DNA of 64,000 nt from an uncultured Acidobacteriota bacterium. Its GTDB lineage: Bacteria > Acidobacteriota > Terriglobia > Bryobacterales > Bryobacteraceae. Made by a program: the position numbers and the translations under genes. The stretch lies in assembly GCA_902826685.1 (NCBI GenBank), contig CADEFT010000032.1, forward strand, positions 1-64,000. Reading direction: 5' to 3'. Shown here in pieces: positions 26,725 to 35,129 of the stretch. Each line of letters opens with the position of its first letter. The stretch's first letter is position 1. The notes under the pieces were generated by a model, which searched no databases, had not been told where the DNA came from, and saw only the letters and a list, made by a program, of their open reading frames with translations.

Positions 26725-28173
26725 CTACGCATTTAGCTTGCTGTGGTTCTTGCTGTAAACGAAGTACACGATGAAGCCCAGCAGCATCCACCCAAGTGCC
26801 GTCAACTGCGTCTGCGGATCGAGCGACACGATCATGCCCGAACAGACCAGAACCCCCAGCAGCGGCACCAGCGGCACCAGCGGCGCGCGGAACGGACGCC
26901 GGATCTCCGGGTTGGTGCGCCGCATGATCCACACACCGGCGCTCACTACCACGAAGGCGAACAGCGTTCCGATCGAAGTTAGATCGCCCGCCAGGCTGCC
27001 CGGCAGGAATCCCGCGAACAGGCCCACGAACACAAACAGCACCCAGTTGGATTTATAGGGCGTCCGGAATTTCGGATGAAGCTCGGCGAACAGGTTCGGC
27101 AGCAGCCCGTCCTTGGCCATCGAATAGAACACCCGGCTCTGCCCCAGCAGCATGACCAGAATCACCGACGAGAAGCCGGCCAGAATCGCCACCGTGATCA
27201 GCGTCGCCAGCCATCCATAGCCATGCATGTAGGTCTGAATCGCGTAAGCGACCGAAGCTTCCTTGCCCGCCGTCTTGAACTCCGTCCAGGGGGCGACGCC
27301 GGTGAGCACGTGGCCGAACAGGACATACAGAACGGTACACAGCGCGAGCGAACCCATGATGCCGATCGGCATGTCGCGCTCCGGCCGTTTTGCCTCCTGC
27401 GCCGCCGTCGAAACCGCGTCGAATCCGATGAAGGCGAAGAACACGATGCCCGCGCCGCGCAGCACCCCGCCCCAGCCATGCTCGAAGAAGCCCTCGTGTC
27501 CCGGCGTGCCTTCGGGAATCATGTAGGGAACGTGGTTGGAAGTTTTCACGAAGGCCCAGCCCACCGCGATGAACACGATGACGATGGCCACCTTCACGAA
27601 AACGATCACCGCGTTGACCGATGCCGATTCCTGCGTTCCCTTGATCAGCAGCAGTGTCAGCAGCAGCAGAATGACGATTGCCGGCGCGTTGAACGTGCCG
27701 CTCACACCCGTGGCGGAAACCTCCATCGGAGAGTGGCTCCATTCATATGGGATCGCGCCGTCGAGCAGTTTGTTCAGATACTCGCTCCAGGCGATCGCCA
27801 CCGTCGCCGCGCCCAGCGCGTATTCGAGCACCAGCGCCCATCCGATGATCCATGCTACGAACTCGCCCATCGTCGTATAGGCATAGGCGTAGGCGCTGCC
27901 CGCGATCGGAATCATGGCCGCGAATTCCGCGTAGCACAGGCCCGCGAACGCGCATCCCAGGGCCGCCACCAGGAACGATAAGGTTACCGCCGCGCCCGAA
28001 GCTTCGGCCGCCGCCGCCGCCGTCCGTACAAACAAACCAGCGCCGATAATGGCGCCGATTCCCAGTGCGATCAGGTTTTTGGCGTCCAAAGTCCGCTTCA
28101 AACCCACGCCTTTATCCCCTTCGGCCGCTTGGCCCAACAGGGCCGCGATCGGTTTCTTTCGTAGGAGGCTCAT
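26725..28173 (-). CDS. APC-family amino acid permease
   Basis: 482-residue inner-membrane transporter with about 12 helices. Signature first helix is NLIALGIGAIIGAGLFVRTA, with later VTLSFLVAALGCAFAGLCYAEFAAMIPIAGSAYAYAYTTMGEFVAWIIGWALVLEY-type helices, shortened here to key phrases such as MIPIAGSAYAYAYTT and GFDAVSTAAQEAKRPERDMP (typical of the cationic amino acid transporter subgroup). The ATG at 28173 is chosen over 28218, because TATAGT lies 13 bases upstream and the extension overlaps thiE. Its 5' end overlaps the thiE stop region, so it may also be read from the thiE transcript. Confidence 0.9.
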   Translation of the reverse strand: MSLLRKKPIAALLGQAAEGDKGVGLKRTLDAKNLIALGIGAIIGAGLFVRTAAAAAEASGAAVTLSFLVAALGCAFAGLCYAEFAAMIPIAGSAYAYAYTTMGEFVAWIIGWALVLEYALGAATVAIAWSEYLNKLLDGAIPYEWSHSPMEVSATGVSGTFNAPAIVILLLLTLLLIKGTQESASVNAVIVFVKVAIVIVFIAVGWAFVKTSNHVPYMIPEGTPGHEGFFEHGWGGVLRGAGIVFFAFIGFDAVSTAAQEAKRPERDMPIGIMGSLALCTVLYVLFGHVLTGVAPWTEFKTAGKEASVAYAIQTYMHGYGWLATLITVAILAGFSSVILVMLLGQSRVFYSMAKDGLLPNLFAELHPKFRTPYKSNWVLFVFVGLFAGFLPGSLAGDLTSIGTLFAFVVVSAGVWIMRRTNPEIRRPFRAPLVPLVPLLGVLVCSGMIVSLDPQTQLTALGWMLLGFIVYFVYSKNHSKLNA

Positions 28174-28186
28174 TGGTGAAAACGGA

Positions 28187-28192
28187 ACTATA
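28187..28192 (-). promoter_or_regulatory. Putative -10 element (TATAGT) 13 bases before the permease start
   Basis: TATAGT (5 of 6) on the minus strand ends 13 bases before the ATG at 28173 and overlaps the thiE stop. No Shine-Dalgarno lies between. No -35 match. Confidence 0.35.
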
Positions 28193-28835
28193 ACACATCG
28201 GTTAAGATCTCGATCCACTCTTCGGCGCGCCGCCGCAAGCCCTCATCGCCCGGCGGCAGCAGGCCGGAGATGACCGCCACGCTGTCGAATCCGGCCCTCA
28301 GGACCAGCGGAGCCCGCTCCAGGGTGATGCCCCCAATCGCTACCAGCGGCTTTGCCGTCAGCCGCCGCAGTTGGGCCATCCGGTCGAGCCCCACCACCGG
28401 ATCCGGATTCGCTTTCGATCCGGTTGGGAACATGGGACCGAGCGCGAGATAATCCACCGGCTCGGCATCGCCCGCCTTCAGTTGCGCCTCGTTGTGGGTT
28501 GAAAACCCAAGCAGCCGGCCGGTACCCAACACCCGCCGGGCATCGGCCGGCGCCAGATCGTCCTGCCCCACATGCACGCCGGCATCGACCAGGTTCGCGA
28601 TGTCGGCCCGGTCGTCGATCGTCAGCGCGGCCCCGCCCGCGCGGCATAGAACCGAAACGCGCCTCGCCGTTTCAAACATTTCCCGCGAATAGTGTCCTTT
28701 GTGCCGTAACTGGATCAGCCGCACGCCGGCTTCGATCCATGCCTCCACCACCTGCTCCACACGCCAGCCGCCGCGCTCGATGGTGACCGTATCGGCGATG
28801 GCGTAGAGCCTGGGCAGCGGCGATCCATGATCCAT
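28188..28835 (-). CDS. thiE: Thiamine-phosphate synthase
   Basis: 215-residue TIM barrel that joins HMP-PP and thiazole phosphate to thiamine monophosphate. Landmarks are LIQLRHKGHYSREM (family RxK), LTIDDRADIANLVDAGVHVGQDDLAPADARRVLG in pieces such as GVHVGQDDL, DYLALGPMFPTGSKAN, and LVAIGGITLERAP near the C terminus. The start ATG at 28835 (MDHGSPLPRLYAIAD) fits the first strand; a much longer reading up to 30092 is antisense of the next gene and is rejected. It is divergent from the hydrolase at 28848, with 12 bp between starts. No other thi gene is in the window. Confidence 0.93.
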   Translation of the reverse strand: MDHGSPLPRLYAIADTVTIERGGWRVEQVVEAWIEAGVRLIQLRHKGHYSREMFETARRVSVLCRAGGAALTIDDRADIANLVDAGVHVGQDDLAPADARRVLGTGRLLGFSTHNEAQLKAGDAEPVDYLALGPMFPTGSKANPDPVVGLDRMAQLRRLTAKPLVAIGGITLERAPLVLRAGFDSVAVISGLLPPGDEGLRRRAEEWIEILTDVL

Positions 28836-28847
28836 AATGGAAAGTCT

Positions 28848-30629
28848 ATGAGATGGCTGCTCCCCCTTGCTTTGACCGGCATCCTGGCGACCGCTCAGCA
28901 GGCTCCGCCCTATAAGCCCACGGCCGAAGAAATCGCCGCCGTGCGCTCGAAGATGGCGGCGCTCGACATGCACCTGAAGCGCCTCTCCGGGGCCGATCGC
29001 ACCCTGCTCGCCGATGTCGCCATCTGCTACAAGGCGGCCGATTGGATCCTGCGCCATCCCGAGGAATTTCTCTCCCGCGCCTACTACGACAACACTCTGA
29101 AGGTGCTCGATCTCGGCCTGACCCGAGCCGGCGAACTCCACAGCGGATCGGCCGCCTGGCCTTCGCGCAAGGGCCGCACGGTGCGTGCCTACTGGTCCGA
29201 AGTCGATGGCAGCGTGCAGCCCTACACCGTCATCGTTCCCGAAAGCTACGACCCCGCCCGGCCCTCGCGCCTCGACGTCGTCCTGCATGGCCGCAACGCG
29301 CGCTTGAACGAAGTGAGCTTCATCGCCGACGCCGAGTGGGGCCGCCCCGTTCAGCCGCCGCCGGATCGCCTCGAACTCCATGTGTACGGCCGCACCAACA
29401 ACGCCTACCGCTGGTCCGGCGAAACCGATGTCTTCGAAGCGCTGGGGTCGGTGGAGAAGCGCTACCGCATCGATCCCGCCCGCATCGTGCTGCGCGGCTT
29501 CTCCATGGGCGGCGCCGGAACGTGGCACATCGGCCTGCACGATCCCAGCCGTTGGGCGGCGCTCGAAGCGGGCGCCGGATTCAGCGAGACCATGCGCTAC
29601 GCCAAGCGCGAGAACGCCCCGGAGCACGAGAAGCGCGTCTGGCCGATTTACGATGCCTACCTCTATGCCCGCAACGCCCTGCTGGTGCCAACGGTGGGTT
29701 ACGGCAGTGTCGACGATCCGCAGTTGCAGGCGTCGGTCAACGTGAAGGAACAACTGGCGCGCGAAAACGTGCCGCCCGCCGATCTGCGAACGCTCTTCCT
29801 CGTCGGCCCCGCCATCGGCCATAAATTCTCGCCCGAAAGCAAAGCCGAATCGGAAGCCTTCATCGCCAAAGCGATCGCCGGCGGCCGCGCCGTGCCCGAC
29901 CGGATCCGCTTTCTGACGCACACCACGCGTTACGGAAACGCGTTCTGGCTCCGCATCGACGGCCTCGATCGCCACTATGACCGCGCCGAAGTGGATGCCA
30001 GGAGGGAAGCCGATGGCAAGGTGCGCATCGGGACCAAAGGGGTGTCTCATCTGGCGCTCGACAAACCAGCCCACGCGAGCATCGACGGCCAATCCTTAAA
30101 TGGCCGCGAATTCGAAAAGCGGGAAGGGAAGTGGCATGCCGGATTCAGCAAAGGGTTGCGCAAACGCCATGGCCTGCAAGGACCCATCGACGATGCGTTC
30201 CTGGGTTCGTTTCTCTGCGTCCGTCCCGCCGGCGGCGCCGATGCAAGGCTTGCCGCGTTTCAGGCCGACTGGGATAAATTCTTTCGCGGCGATCTGCGCG
30301 TGAAAGACGATTCCGCCGTCACCGCCGAAGACATCAAGCGCCATCACCTCATCCTGTTCGGCACCGCGCAATCGAACAAGCTCATCGCCAGGGTGATGGA
30401 CCGCATTCCCGTTAAGCGCAAGCCCGCGGCCGGGGAAACGCTGGTGGCCATCTATCCCAATCCACTCAATCCGGAGCGTTACGTGGTGCTCAACACCGGC
30501 CACACCTTCAATGCCGACCACCTGCGCGGCACCAACGCTCTGCTCTATCCGCGCCTTGGCGACTGGGCCGTGTTGAATGCGGCGGGCGAAGTGGTGGAAG
30601 CCGGTTTCTACGACGAAAGCTGGCGTTAG
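28848..30629 (+). CDS. Exported prolyl-oligopeptidase-like alpha/beta hydrolase
   Basis: 593 residues with a signal peptide (MRWLLPLALTGILATAQQ); GGAAAG precedes the ATG. After a helical N-terminal region the hydrolase fold runs from VIVPESYDPARPSRLDVVLHGR to the nucleophile elbow LRGFSMGGAGTWHIGLHDP. VGPAIGHKFSPES supplies a candidate His. The C-terminal half has a beta-rich domain (RADGLDRHYDRAEVDARR-like, then DDAFLGSFLCVRPAG and ELVAIYPNPLNPERYVVLNTG-like) also seen in other bacterial PHB-depolymerase-like hydrolases. Substrate unknown; likely periplasmic. It converges on the amidase gene with a 4-bp overlap. Confidence 0.83.
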   Translation: MRWLLPLALTGILATAQQAPPYKPTAEEIAAVRSKMAALDMHLKRLSGADRTLLADVAICYKAADWILRHPEEFLSRAYYDNTLKVLDLGLTRAGELHSGSAAWPSRKGRTVRAYWSEVDGSVQPYTVIVPESYDPARPSRLDVVLHGRNARLNEVSFIADAEWGRPVQPPPDRLELHVYGRTNNAYRWSGETDVFEALGSVEKRYRIDPARIVLRGFSMGGAGTWHIGLHDPSRWAALEAGAGFSETMRYAKRENAPEHEKRVWPIYDAYLYARNALLVPTVGYGSVDDPQLQASVNVKEQLARENVPPADLRTLFLVGPAIGHKFSPESKAESEAFIAKAIAGGRAVPDRIRFLTHTTRYGNAFWLRIDGLDRHYDRAEVDARREADGKVRIGTKGVSHLALDKPAHASIDGQSLNGREFEKREGKWHAGFSKGLRKRHGLQGPIDDAFLGSFLCVRPAGGADARLAAFQADWDKFFRGDLRVKDDSAVTAEDIKRHHLILFGTAQSNKLIARVMDRIPVKRKPAAGETLVAIYPNPLNPERYVVLNTGHTFNADHLRGTNALLYPRLGDWAVLNAAGEVVEAGFYDESWR

Positions 30630-32296
30630 GAAACCGGAGGCCGCATGGCGTGCCACCTGGTGGCGCGTTCATAAGCGTGCGCCACGCGCATCGCCGCGCC
30701 CTCTTCGCACAACCCCGCCGTGAACACCAGCCCGCGCGGCATCCCGTCCACGAAGCCGCAGGGAACCACCACCTGCGGATGGCCGGTCAGGTTAGTCACG
30801 CCGAGCGAATCGCCCGGCGGCGATACCAGCACGTCCCAGTCCTTGAAGAACAATTCCATCCGACGCATCATCAGCGTGCGTGCCCGCTGCGCCCGGATAT
30901 ACTCGACGGCCGGAATAAAGCGCGAGCCGCGGAATGTGTTGGGCCACGCATCCGGCCCCTGATCGGTCAGGCGGTCCAACCCGCCACTGCGCGTGAGATC
31001 GTCAAACGCCGCCGCCCCTTCGGCGCTCAGAATCAGCAGCAGCGCGCCTACGTCGAAATCGGGCAGTTTCACCGGACGCAGCCGGGCGCCCGCCTTGCCC
31101 AAGCCGGCGAGCGCAGCCTCGTACACCGGCTTGTCCTTTGCATCCGCTTCGCCGAATTCCTCTTCCAGCATTCCGATCCGTAGCGTGGACAGCGGACGTG
31201 CCGGGTTCCATTCCAGCGGGGCATCGATCGCCGTGCCGTCGCGCCCGTCCGGACCGTGAATCGCGCGCAGCACCAGCGCGCAGTCTTCCACCGTGCGGCA
31301 GATGGGCCCGATTTTGTCCATGGTCCAGGAAAGAGCCATCGCTCCGGTGCGCGGCACGCGCCCATAAGTCGGCCGCACGCCCGCCACGCCGCAGCGCACG
31401 CATGGCGATACGATGGAGCCCAACGTTTCCGTCCCGATAGCGAAGGCCACCAGCCCCGCCGCCGCCGCCGAAGCCGACCCCGCCGAAGAGCCGCTCGAAC
31501 TTTCTTCGACGTTCCAGGGCGTCTTGGTCATGCCGCCGAACCAGAGCCCGCCCATCGCGAGGGCGCCCATCGAAAGCTTCGCCACCAGCACGGCGCCGGC
31601 CTTCTCCAACCGGTCCACCACCGTCGCATTCGAGCTAGGCACCTGGTCGCGATAGGGCTCGGCGCCCCAGGTGGTCGCGATGCCTTTGGTCGCCAGCAGA
31701 TCCTTGGCGCCCCATGGAATTCCGTGCAGCGGGCCGCGATACTTGCCCGCGCGGATGGCCTGATCGGCCCGCGCCGCCTGCTCCATCGCCAGATCCCCGG
31801 TCAGCGTGATCACGCAATTCAATCGCGGGCCGAATTGTTTTAAACGTTCCAGGTAGATTGCGGTTAATTGCCTGGAGGTGATCCGCCGGTTCCGCAGCAG
31901 CCAGGCAAGCCTGGTGACCGGCAGAAACGCCAGATCGCCCTCATTTTTGGGCTTGACCACCGGCGCCACCCGGGAGGGCTGAAATACCGCCCGCCGCCGC
32001 GGCATCGGCCCCGGCCCCAACGCATGAAAGCGCGCCGCGGGCTCGGTGTCGAGCGGCACTTCGATTTTCCGCAGCCGTTGGATGCGCCCGGCCAGTTGAT
32101 TGACCCGCGGCACCGCCTGCTCGATTTGCGCCGGGCTGTACTCCAGTCCCATCACGCGCAGCGCCGCTTCCAGCGTCTGCCTGTCGATCGGCGTATCCGG
32201 TTTCTTTTCCTGGCCGCACGCCGAAGGACCCGCCGCCATCGAGGCAAGCGCGGCCATCCACTTCCGGCGGCTGTGCACGGGGGGCTTCAAATCCAC
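30626..32296 (-). CDS. Amidase-signature enzyme with apparent Tat signal
   Basis: About 556 residues. The amidase core has the catalytic Lys in PWGAKDLLATKG, the Gly/Ser-rich strand ESSSGSSAGSASAAAAG with the cis-Ser, and the nucleophile region IGTETLGSIVSPC. Substrates of the family are amides; some members form transamidosome GatA. The N terminus carries SRRKWMAALASMAAGPSACG, a twin-arginine-like or lipobox-bearing export signal. The start is uncertain: GTG at 32296 overlaps the PRTase stop by 10 bp; TTG at 32290 or GTG at 32278 are alternatives. It is last of a minus-strand run. Its 200-residue N-terminal extra region (a helical LEAALRVMGLEYSPAQIEQ part) is longer than in bare amidases. 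Confidence 0.88.
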   Translation of the reverse strand: MDLKPPVHSRRKWMAALASMAAGPSACGQEKKPDTPIDRQTLEAALRVMGLEYSPAQIEQAVPRVNQLAGRIQRLRKIEVPLDTEPAARFHALGPGPMPRRRAVFQPSRVAPVVKPKNEGDLAFLPVTRLAWLLRNRRITSRQLTAIYLERLKQFGPRLNCVITLTGDLAMEQAARADQAIRAGKYRGPLHGIPWGAKDLLATKGIATTWGAEPYRDQVPSSNATVVDRLEKAGAVLVAKLSMGALAMGGLWFGGMTKTPWNVEESSSGSSAGSASAAAAGLVAFAIGTETLGSIVSPCVRCGVAGVRPTYGRVPRTGAMALSWTMDKIGPICRTVEDCALVLRAIHGPDGRDGTAIDAPLEWNPARPLSTLRIGMLEEEFGEADAKDKPVYEAALAGLGKAGARLRPVKLPDFDVGALLLILSAEGAAAFDDLTRSGGLDRLTDQGPDAWPNTFRGSRFIPAVEYIRAQRARTLMMRRMELFFKDWDVLVSPPGDSLGVTNLTGHPQVVVPCGFVDGMPRGLVFTAGLCEEGAAMRVAHAYERATRWHAMRPPVS

Positions 32297-32901
32297 ACCG
32301 ATTCGATCGGTATCTCCTGCTTGCACAACTGGCACGACTCGGCGTCGATCGAATAGCGGGCGTCGAGCTTGGCCAGAAAAAACAGCGGCAGATCGCGGAA
32401 ATCCGGCGTCTTCGGCGTTGGCTGATAAATGATCGCCGCCAGGCCCACCACTTCTCCGCCGTTCGATTCCACCAGCGCCTTCAACTCTCTGAGCTTCCGT
32501 CCGGTGCGGAAGATATCGTCCACCAGCAGCACTTTTTCCCCCGGCGATTGCACGAAATACTGGCGGAAATGCAGCGGCCTGTCGTTGTCTTCGGACTCGG
32601 CCCAATAGACCTGCTTGGCGCGCAGCGCTTCGCAAATGCCATACGCGACTGGTATGCCGCCGCCGGTCGGAGCCACCACCGAAAGATTCGGAATGGCCGC
32701 GCGAATCTCCGCGTTTGCCCGCACCTTGCGGCTCAATCCCACGCTCAACGTCTTGAGGTGTTGATACTGCCGCATGGCCAGCGCCACCTGCAAATATTCG
32801 TTGGCATGCAGTCCATTGGGATAAACGAAATGGCCGTTGCGCAGCGCGCCGGTTTGCCGCAGCAGCCCCACCACGTCTTCCTGCGAGGGAATCAGATCCA
32901 T
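32287..32901 (-). CDS. Orotate phosphoribosyltransferase-like PRTase
   Basis: 204-residue type I phosphoribosyltransferase. The PRPP loop is VLLVDDIFRTGRKLRELKALV, preceded by an ENDRPLHFRQ flexible loop region. It resembles PyrE (FVYPNGLHANEYLQVALAMRQ is a variant of the orotate-site strand). A C-terminal CxxC (CQLCKQ) is unusual for PyrE and suggests a small metal site or a distinct subgroup. AAGGAG lies upstream of the ATG, at slightly long spacing. It is 4 bp after the sugar transferase gene. Whether it is the cell's real orotate enzyme or a purine/other PRTase is not settled. Confidence 0.82.
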   Translation of the reverse strand: MDLIPSQEDVVGLLRQTGALRNGHFVYPNGLHANEYLQVALAMRQYQHLKTLSVGLSRKVRANAEIRAAIPNLSVVAPTGGGIPVAYGICEALRAKQVYWAESEDNDRPLHFRQYFVQSPGEKVLLVDDIFRTGRKLRELKALVESNGGEVVGLAAIIYQPTPKTPDFRDLPLFFLAKLDARYSIDAESCQLCKQEIPIESVWI

Positions 32902-32905
32902 GCGA

Positions 32906-34318
32906 TCAATGTGCTCCTTTTCCCATCAGAACATAGGGAATGGTGCGGATGAGAATCTTCCAGTCGAGCGCCAGCGACCAGTTGTCGATGTATTCCATAT
33001 CCATCCGCATCCAGGTTTCAAAGTCCAATTGGTCGCGGCCTTGCACCGCCCACAGGCACGTCAGCCCGGGGCGCATGCGAAGCCGCCGCCGCTGCCACGT
33101 CTGATAGAGATCCACCTCTTCGGGTACCGCCGGGCGCGGGCCCACCAGCGACATATCGCCGCGAATGACGTTCCACAATTGTGGCCATTCGTCGATCGAA
33201 AACTTGCGCAGCCAGCGCCCGATGCCGGTCAGCCGCGGATCCCTGGCGATCTTGAACACCACCTCTTTTTCATTGAGGTGCCGCAGGCCGGCCTTCAATT
33301 CCTCGGCGTTATCGACCATCGAACGGAATTTATAAAACGTGAAGCGGCGGCCGTTCAACCCGCAGCGCACTTGCCGGAAAATCGCCGGTCCCGGAGACGA
33401 GATCCGGATCAGCAGGGCGATCGCCGCCATCGCGGGCAGCAGAATCAGCAGCGCGGCGATGGCGATCAGCACGTCGGCGGAGCGCTTCACCAGCAGCCGC
33501 ACCTCGTCGTGCGGAGCCGCGGCGAAAGTGAGCAGAGGCGCATCGCCGAACCGGTCCAGATAAACCTCGCTGTTGACGTGCGGGAAGAAATCCACCGCCA
33601 CGCGCGTGCGCACGCCTTCTTCATCGCAAAGAAGAAACGCGTCTTCGAGGCCGGCCAGGCGGTCGCTATCTACGGCAAAAAGAATCTCGTCGATTACATG
33701 CTCCCGCAGCAGGCCGGAAAGCCGCGCCACCGGAATCACTTCATACCGGTTGGCGAGTTGGATCCATTCCGGCGCGCCCTCCTGGTCCGACAGGAAACAC
33801 CGCAGCCGCACCGCGTGATCGGAGGAGCGTTCCAGCATCTCGCCCAGCCGTATCGCCCGCGCGCCCGTGCCCACCACCACCACATGATGCGGCGCCGCGA
33901 ACTCGCGCCGGATCAGCCCCACGATCCTTCCCGCCCGCCAGCGGAACAGGCACAACAGCACCCATGCGTACAAAACGAACAGGCCCAGAAACACGCGGCT
34001 CAAATCCAGGCGCAGCGTGAACTGGAACATCACCACGGCCATGCCGCCAATGAAACACTGCCGCGTCGTATCGCGCAGAATCGAGCGCAAATGAGCCGAA
34101 TCCAGACGTTCATAAACGCCCAGCCAATAGCCCATCAGCACCCAGACCAGAATCGAAAAACCGAGCAGCAGGGCCTTAGCGGGTACGGCGATTTCAAAGA
34201 ATCGCTCCAGTGGCAGCAGCGATCGTGTCTGATATGCCGCCTCAAACGCCAGCGCCGTGAACACGACGTCGGAGACGCCAAACAGGATCCGTGCTTTTCG
34301 ATGATGCCGGCCGTACAC
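32906..34318 (-). CDS. Polyprenyl-phosphate sugar phosphotransferase (EPS/O-antigen initiating enzyme)
   Basis: 470 residues, WbaP/EpsL-type polyisoprenyl-phosphate hexose-1-phosphate transferase. Four to five N-terminal helices and a Rossmann-like middle (VVVVGTGARAIRLGEML) precede the C-terminal bacterial sugar transferase domain: LVKRSADVLIAIAALLIL helix, FRQVRCGLNGRRFTFYKFRSM, FSIDEWPQLWNVIRGDMSLV and the GPRPAVPEEVDLY motif. It starts an exopolysaccharide or glycan by placing the first sugar on undecaprenyl phosphate. GTG start at 34318 with AGGA nine bases upstream. It sits 21 bp after fabG and 4 bp before the PRTase. No other glycan genes are nearby. Confidence 0.92.
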   Translation of the reverse strand: MYGRHHRKARILFGVSDVVFTALAFEAAYQTRSLLPLERFFEIAVPAKALLLGFSILVWVLMGYWLGVYERLDSAHLRSILRDTTRQCFIGGMAVVMFQFTLRLDLSRVFLGLFVLYAWVLLCLFRWRAGRIVGLIRREFAAPHHVVVVGTGARAIRLGEMLERSSDHAVRLRCFLSDQEGAPEWIQLANRYEVIPVARLSGLLREHVIDEILFAVDSDRLAGLEDAFLLCDEEGVRTRVAVDFFPHVNSEVYLDRFGDAPLLTFAAAPHDEVRLLVKRSADVLIAIAALLILLPAMAAIALLIRISSPGPAIFRQVRCGLNGRRFTFYKFRSMVDNAEELKAGLRHLNEKEVVFKIARDPRLTGIGRWLRKFSIDEWPQLWNVIRGDMSLVGPRPAVPEEVDLYQTWQRRRLRMRPGLTCLWAVQGRDQLDFETWMRMDMEYIDNWSLALDWKILIRTIPYVLMGKGAH

Positions 34319-34339
34319 GCTGTGTTTCCTGAGGGGCGG

Positions 34340-35074
34340 CTACATGTACATGCCGCCGTTCACGTTCAATACCTGCCCGGTGATATACCCCGCCTCGTCG
34401 CTGGCCAGAAACTTTACCGCCGCCGCCACTTCGCCCGCCGTCCCCATCCGCTTCAACGGAATACTGCCGAGAATGCGCTCCTTCACCTCGGGCGTAAGCA
34501 CGGCCGTCATATCGGTTTCGATGAATCCCGGCGCCACGGCATTGACGGTAATGTTACGGCTGGAAAGTTCGTGCGCCAGCGACTTCGTCATGCCGATCAA
34601 CCCCGCCTTCGACGAAACGTAATTCACCTGGCCCGGGTTGCCCGCCTGCGCCACCACCGAGCTGATGTTGATGATGCGCCCCCAGCGTTCCTTCACCATC
34701 GGCGAAAGCACCTGCTGGATGCACGCAAATGCGCCCGAAAGATTCACCTGCAGCACGGATTCGAAATCCTGCCGCTTCATGCGCAGCGCCAGTCCGTCTT
34801 TCGTGATGGCGGCGTTGTTCACCAGAATGTGGACCGGCCCGGCCTTGGCCACCGCCTCGCTGAAGGCTTGGGCGATCTGATCGGGCGCCGTCAGGTCGAG
34901 CGCGACCGTATGCGCCTCGCCGCCCGATTCGCGGATCGCCGCGGCCGCTTCCTCGAGCCTGGCCAGATCGCGCGCCGCCAGCACCACCCGGCAGCCCGCG
35001 CCCGCCAGCGCCATCGCACACGCCCGTCCAATGCCGCGGCTTGCGCCGGTGATGAATGCCGTCCGTTTTGCCAT
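34340..35074 (-). CDS. fabG: 3-oxoacyl-ACP reductase-like SDR
   Basis: 244-residue classical short-chain dehydrogenase. The NADPH loop TGASRGIG, NNAAITKDG, catalytic Ser of INISSVVAQ, YVSSK (Tyr-x-x-x-Lys) and PGFIETDMT match FabG closely, including length. It probably reduces 3-oxoacyl-ACP in fatty acid synthesis. No other fab gene is nearby; its operon partners are a sugar transferase, PRTase and amidase. AGGGA lies 11 bases before the ATG. A TATGAT-like box at 35097-35102 on the minus strand may be its -10. Confidence 0.93.
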   Translation of the reverse strand: MAKRTAFITGASRGIGRACAMALAGAGCRVVLAARDLARLEEAAAAIRESGGEAHTVALDLTAPDQIAQAFSEAVAKAGPVHILVNNAAITKDGLALRMKRQDFESVLQVNLSGAFACIQQVLSPMVKERWGRIINISSVVAQAGNPGQVNYVSSKAGLIGMTKSLAHELSSRNITVNAVAPGFIETDMTAVLTPEVKERILGSIPLKRMGTAGEVAAAVKFLASDEAGYITGQVLNVNGGMYM

Positions 35075-35129
35075 AAGCCGAAGTCCCTGATCCTACATCA
35101 TAGTAGAGTGAAAGAGCATCTGAACATTT

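Noticed and set aside
28836..30092. N-terminal extension of thiE to 634 residues
   Set aside because: ThiE is normally about 215 residues, and the extension is antisense to the hydrolase at 28848.
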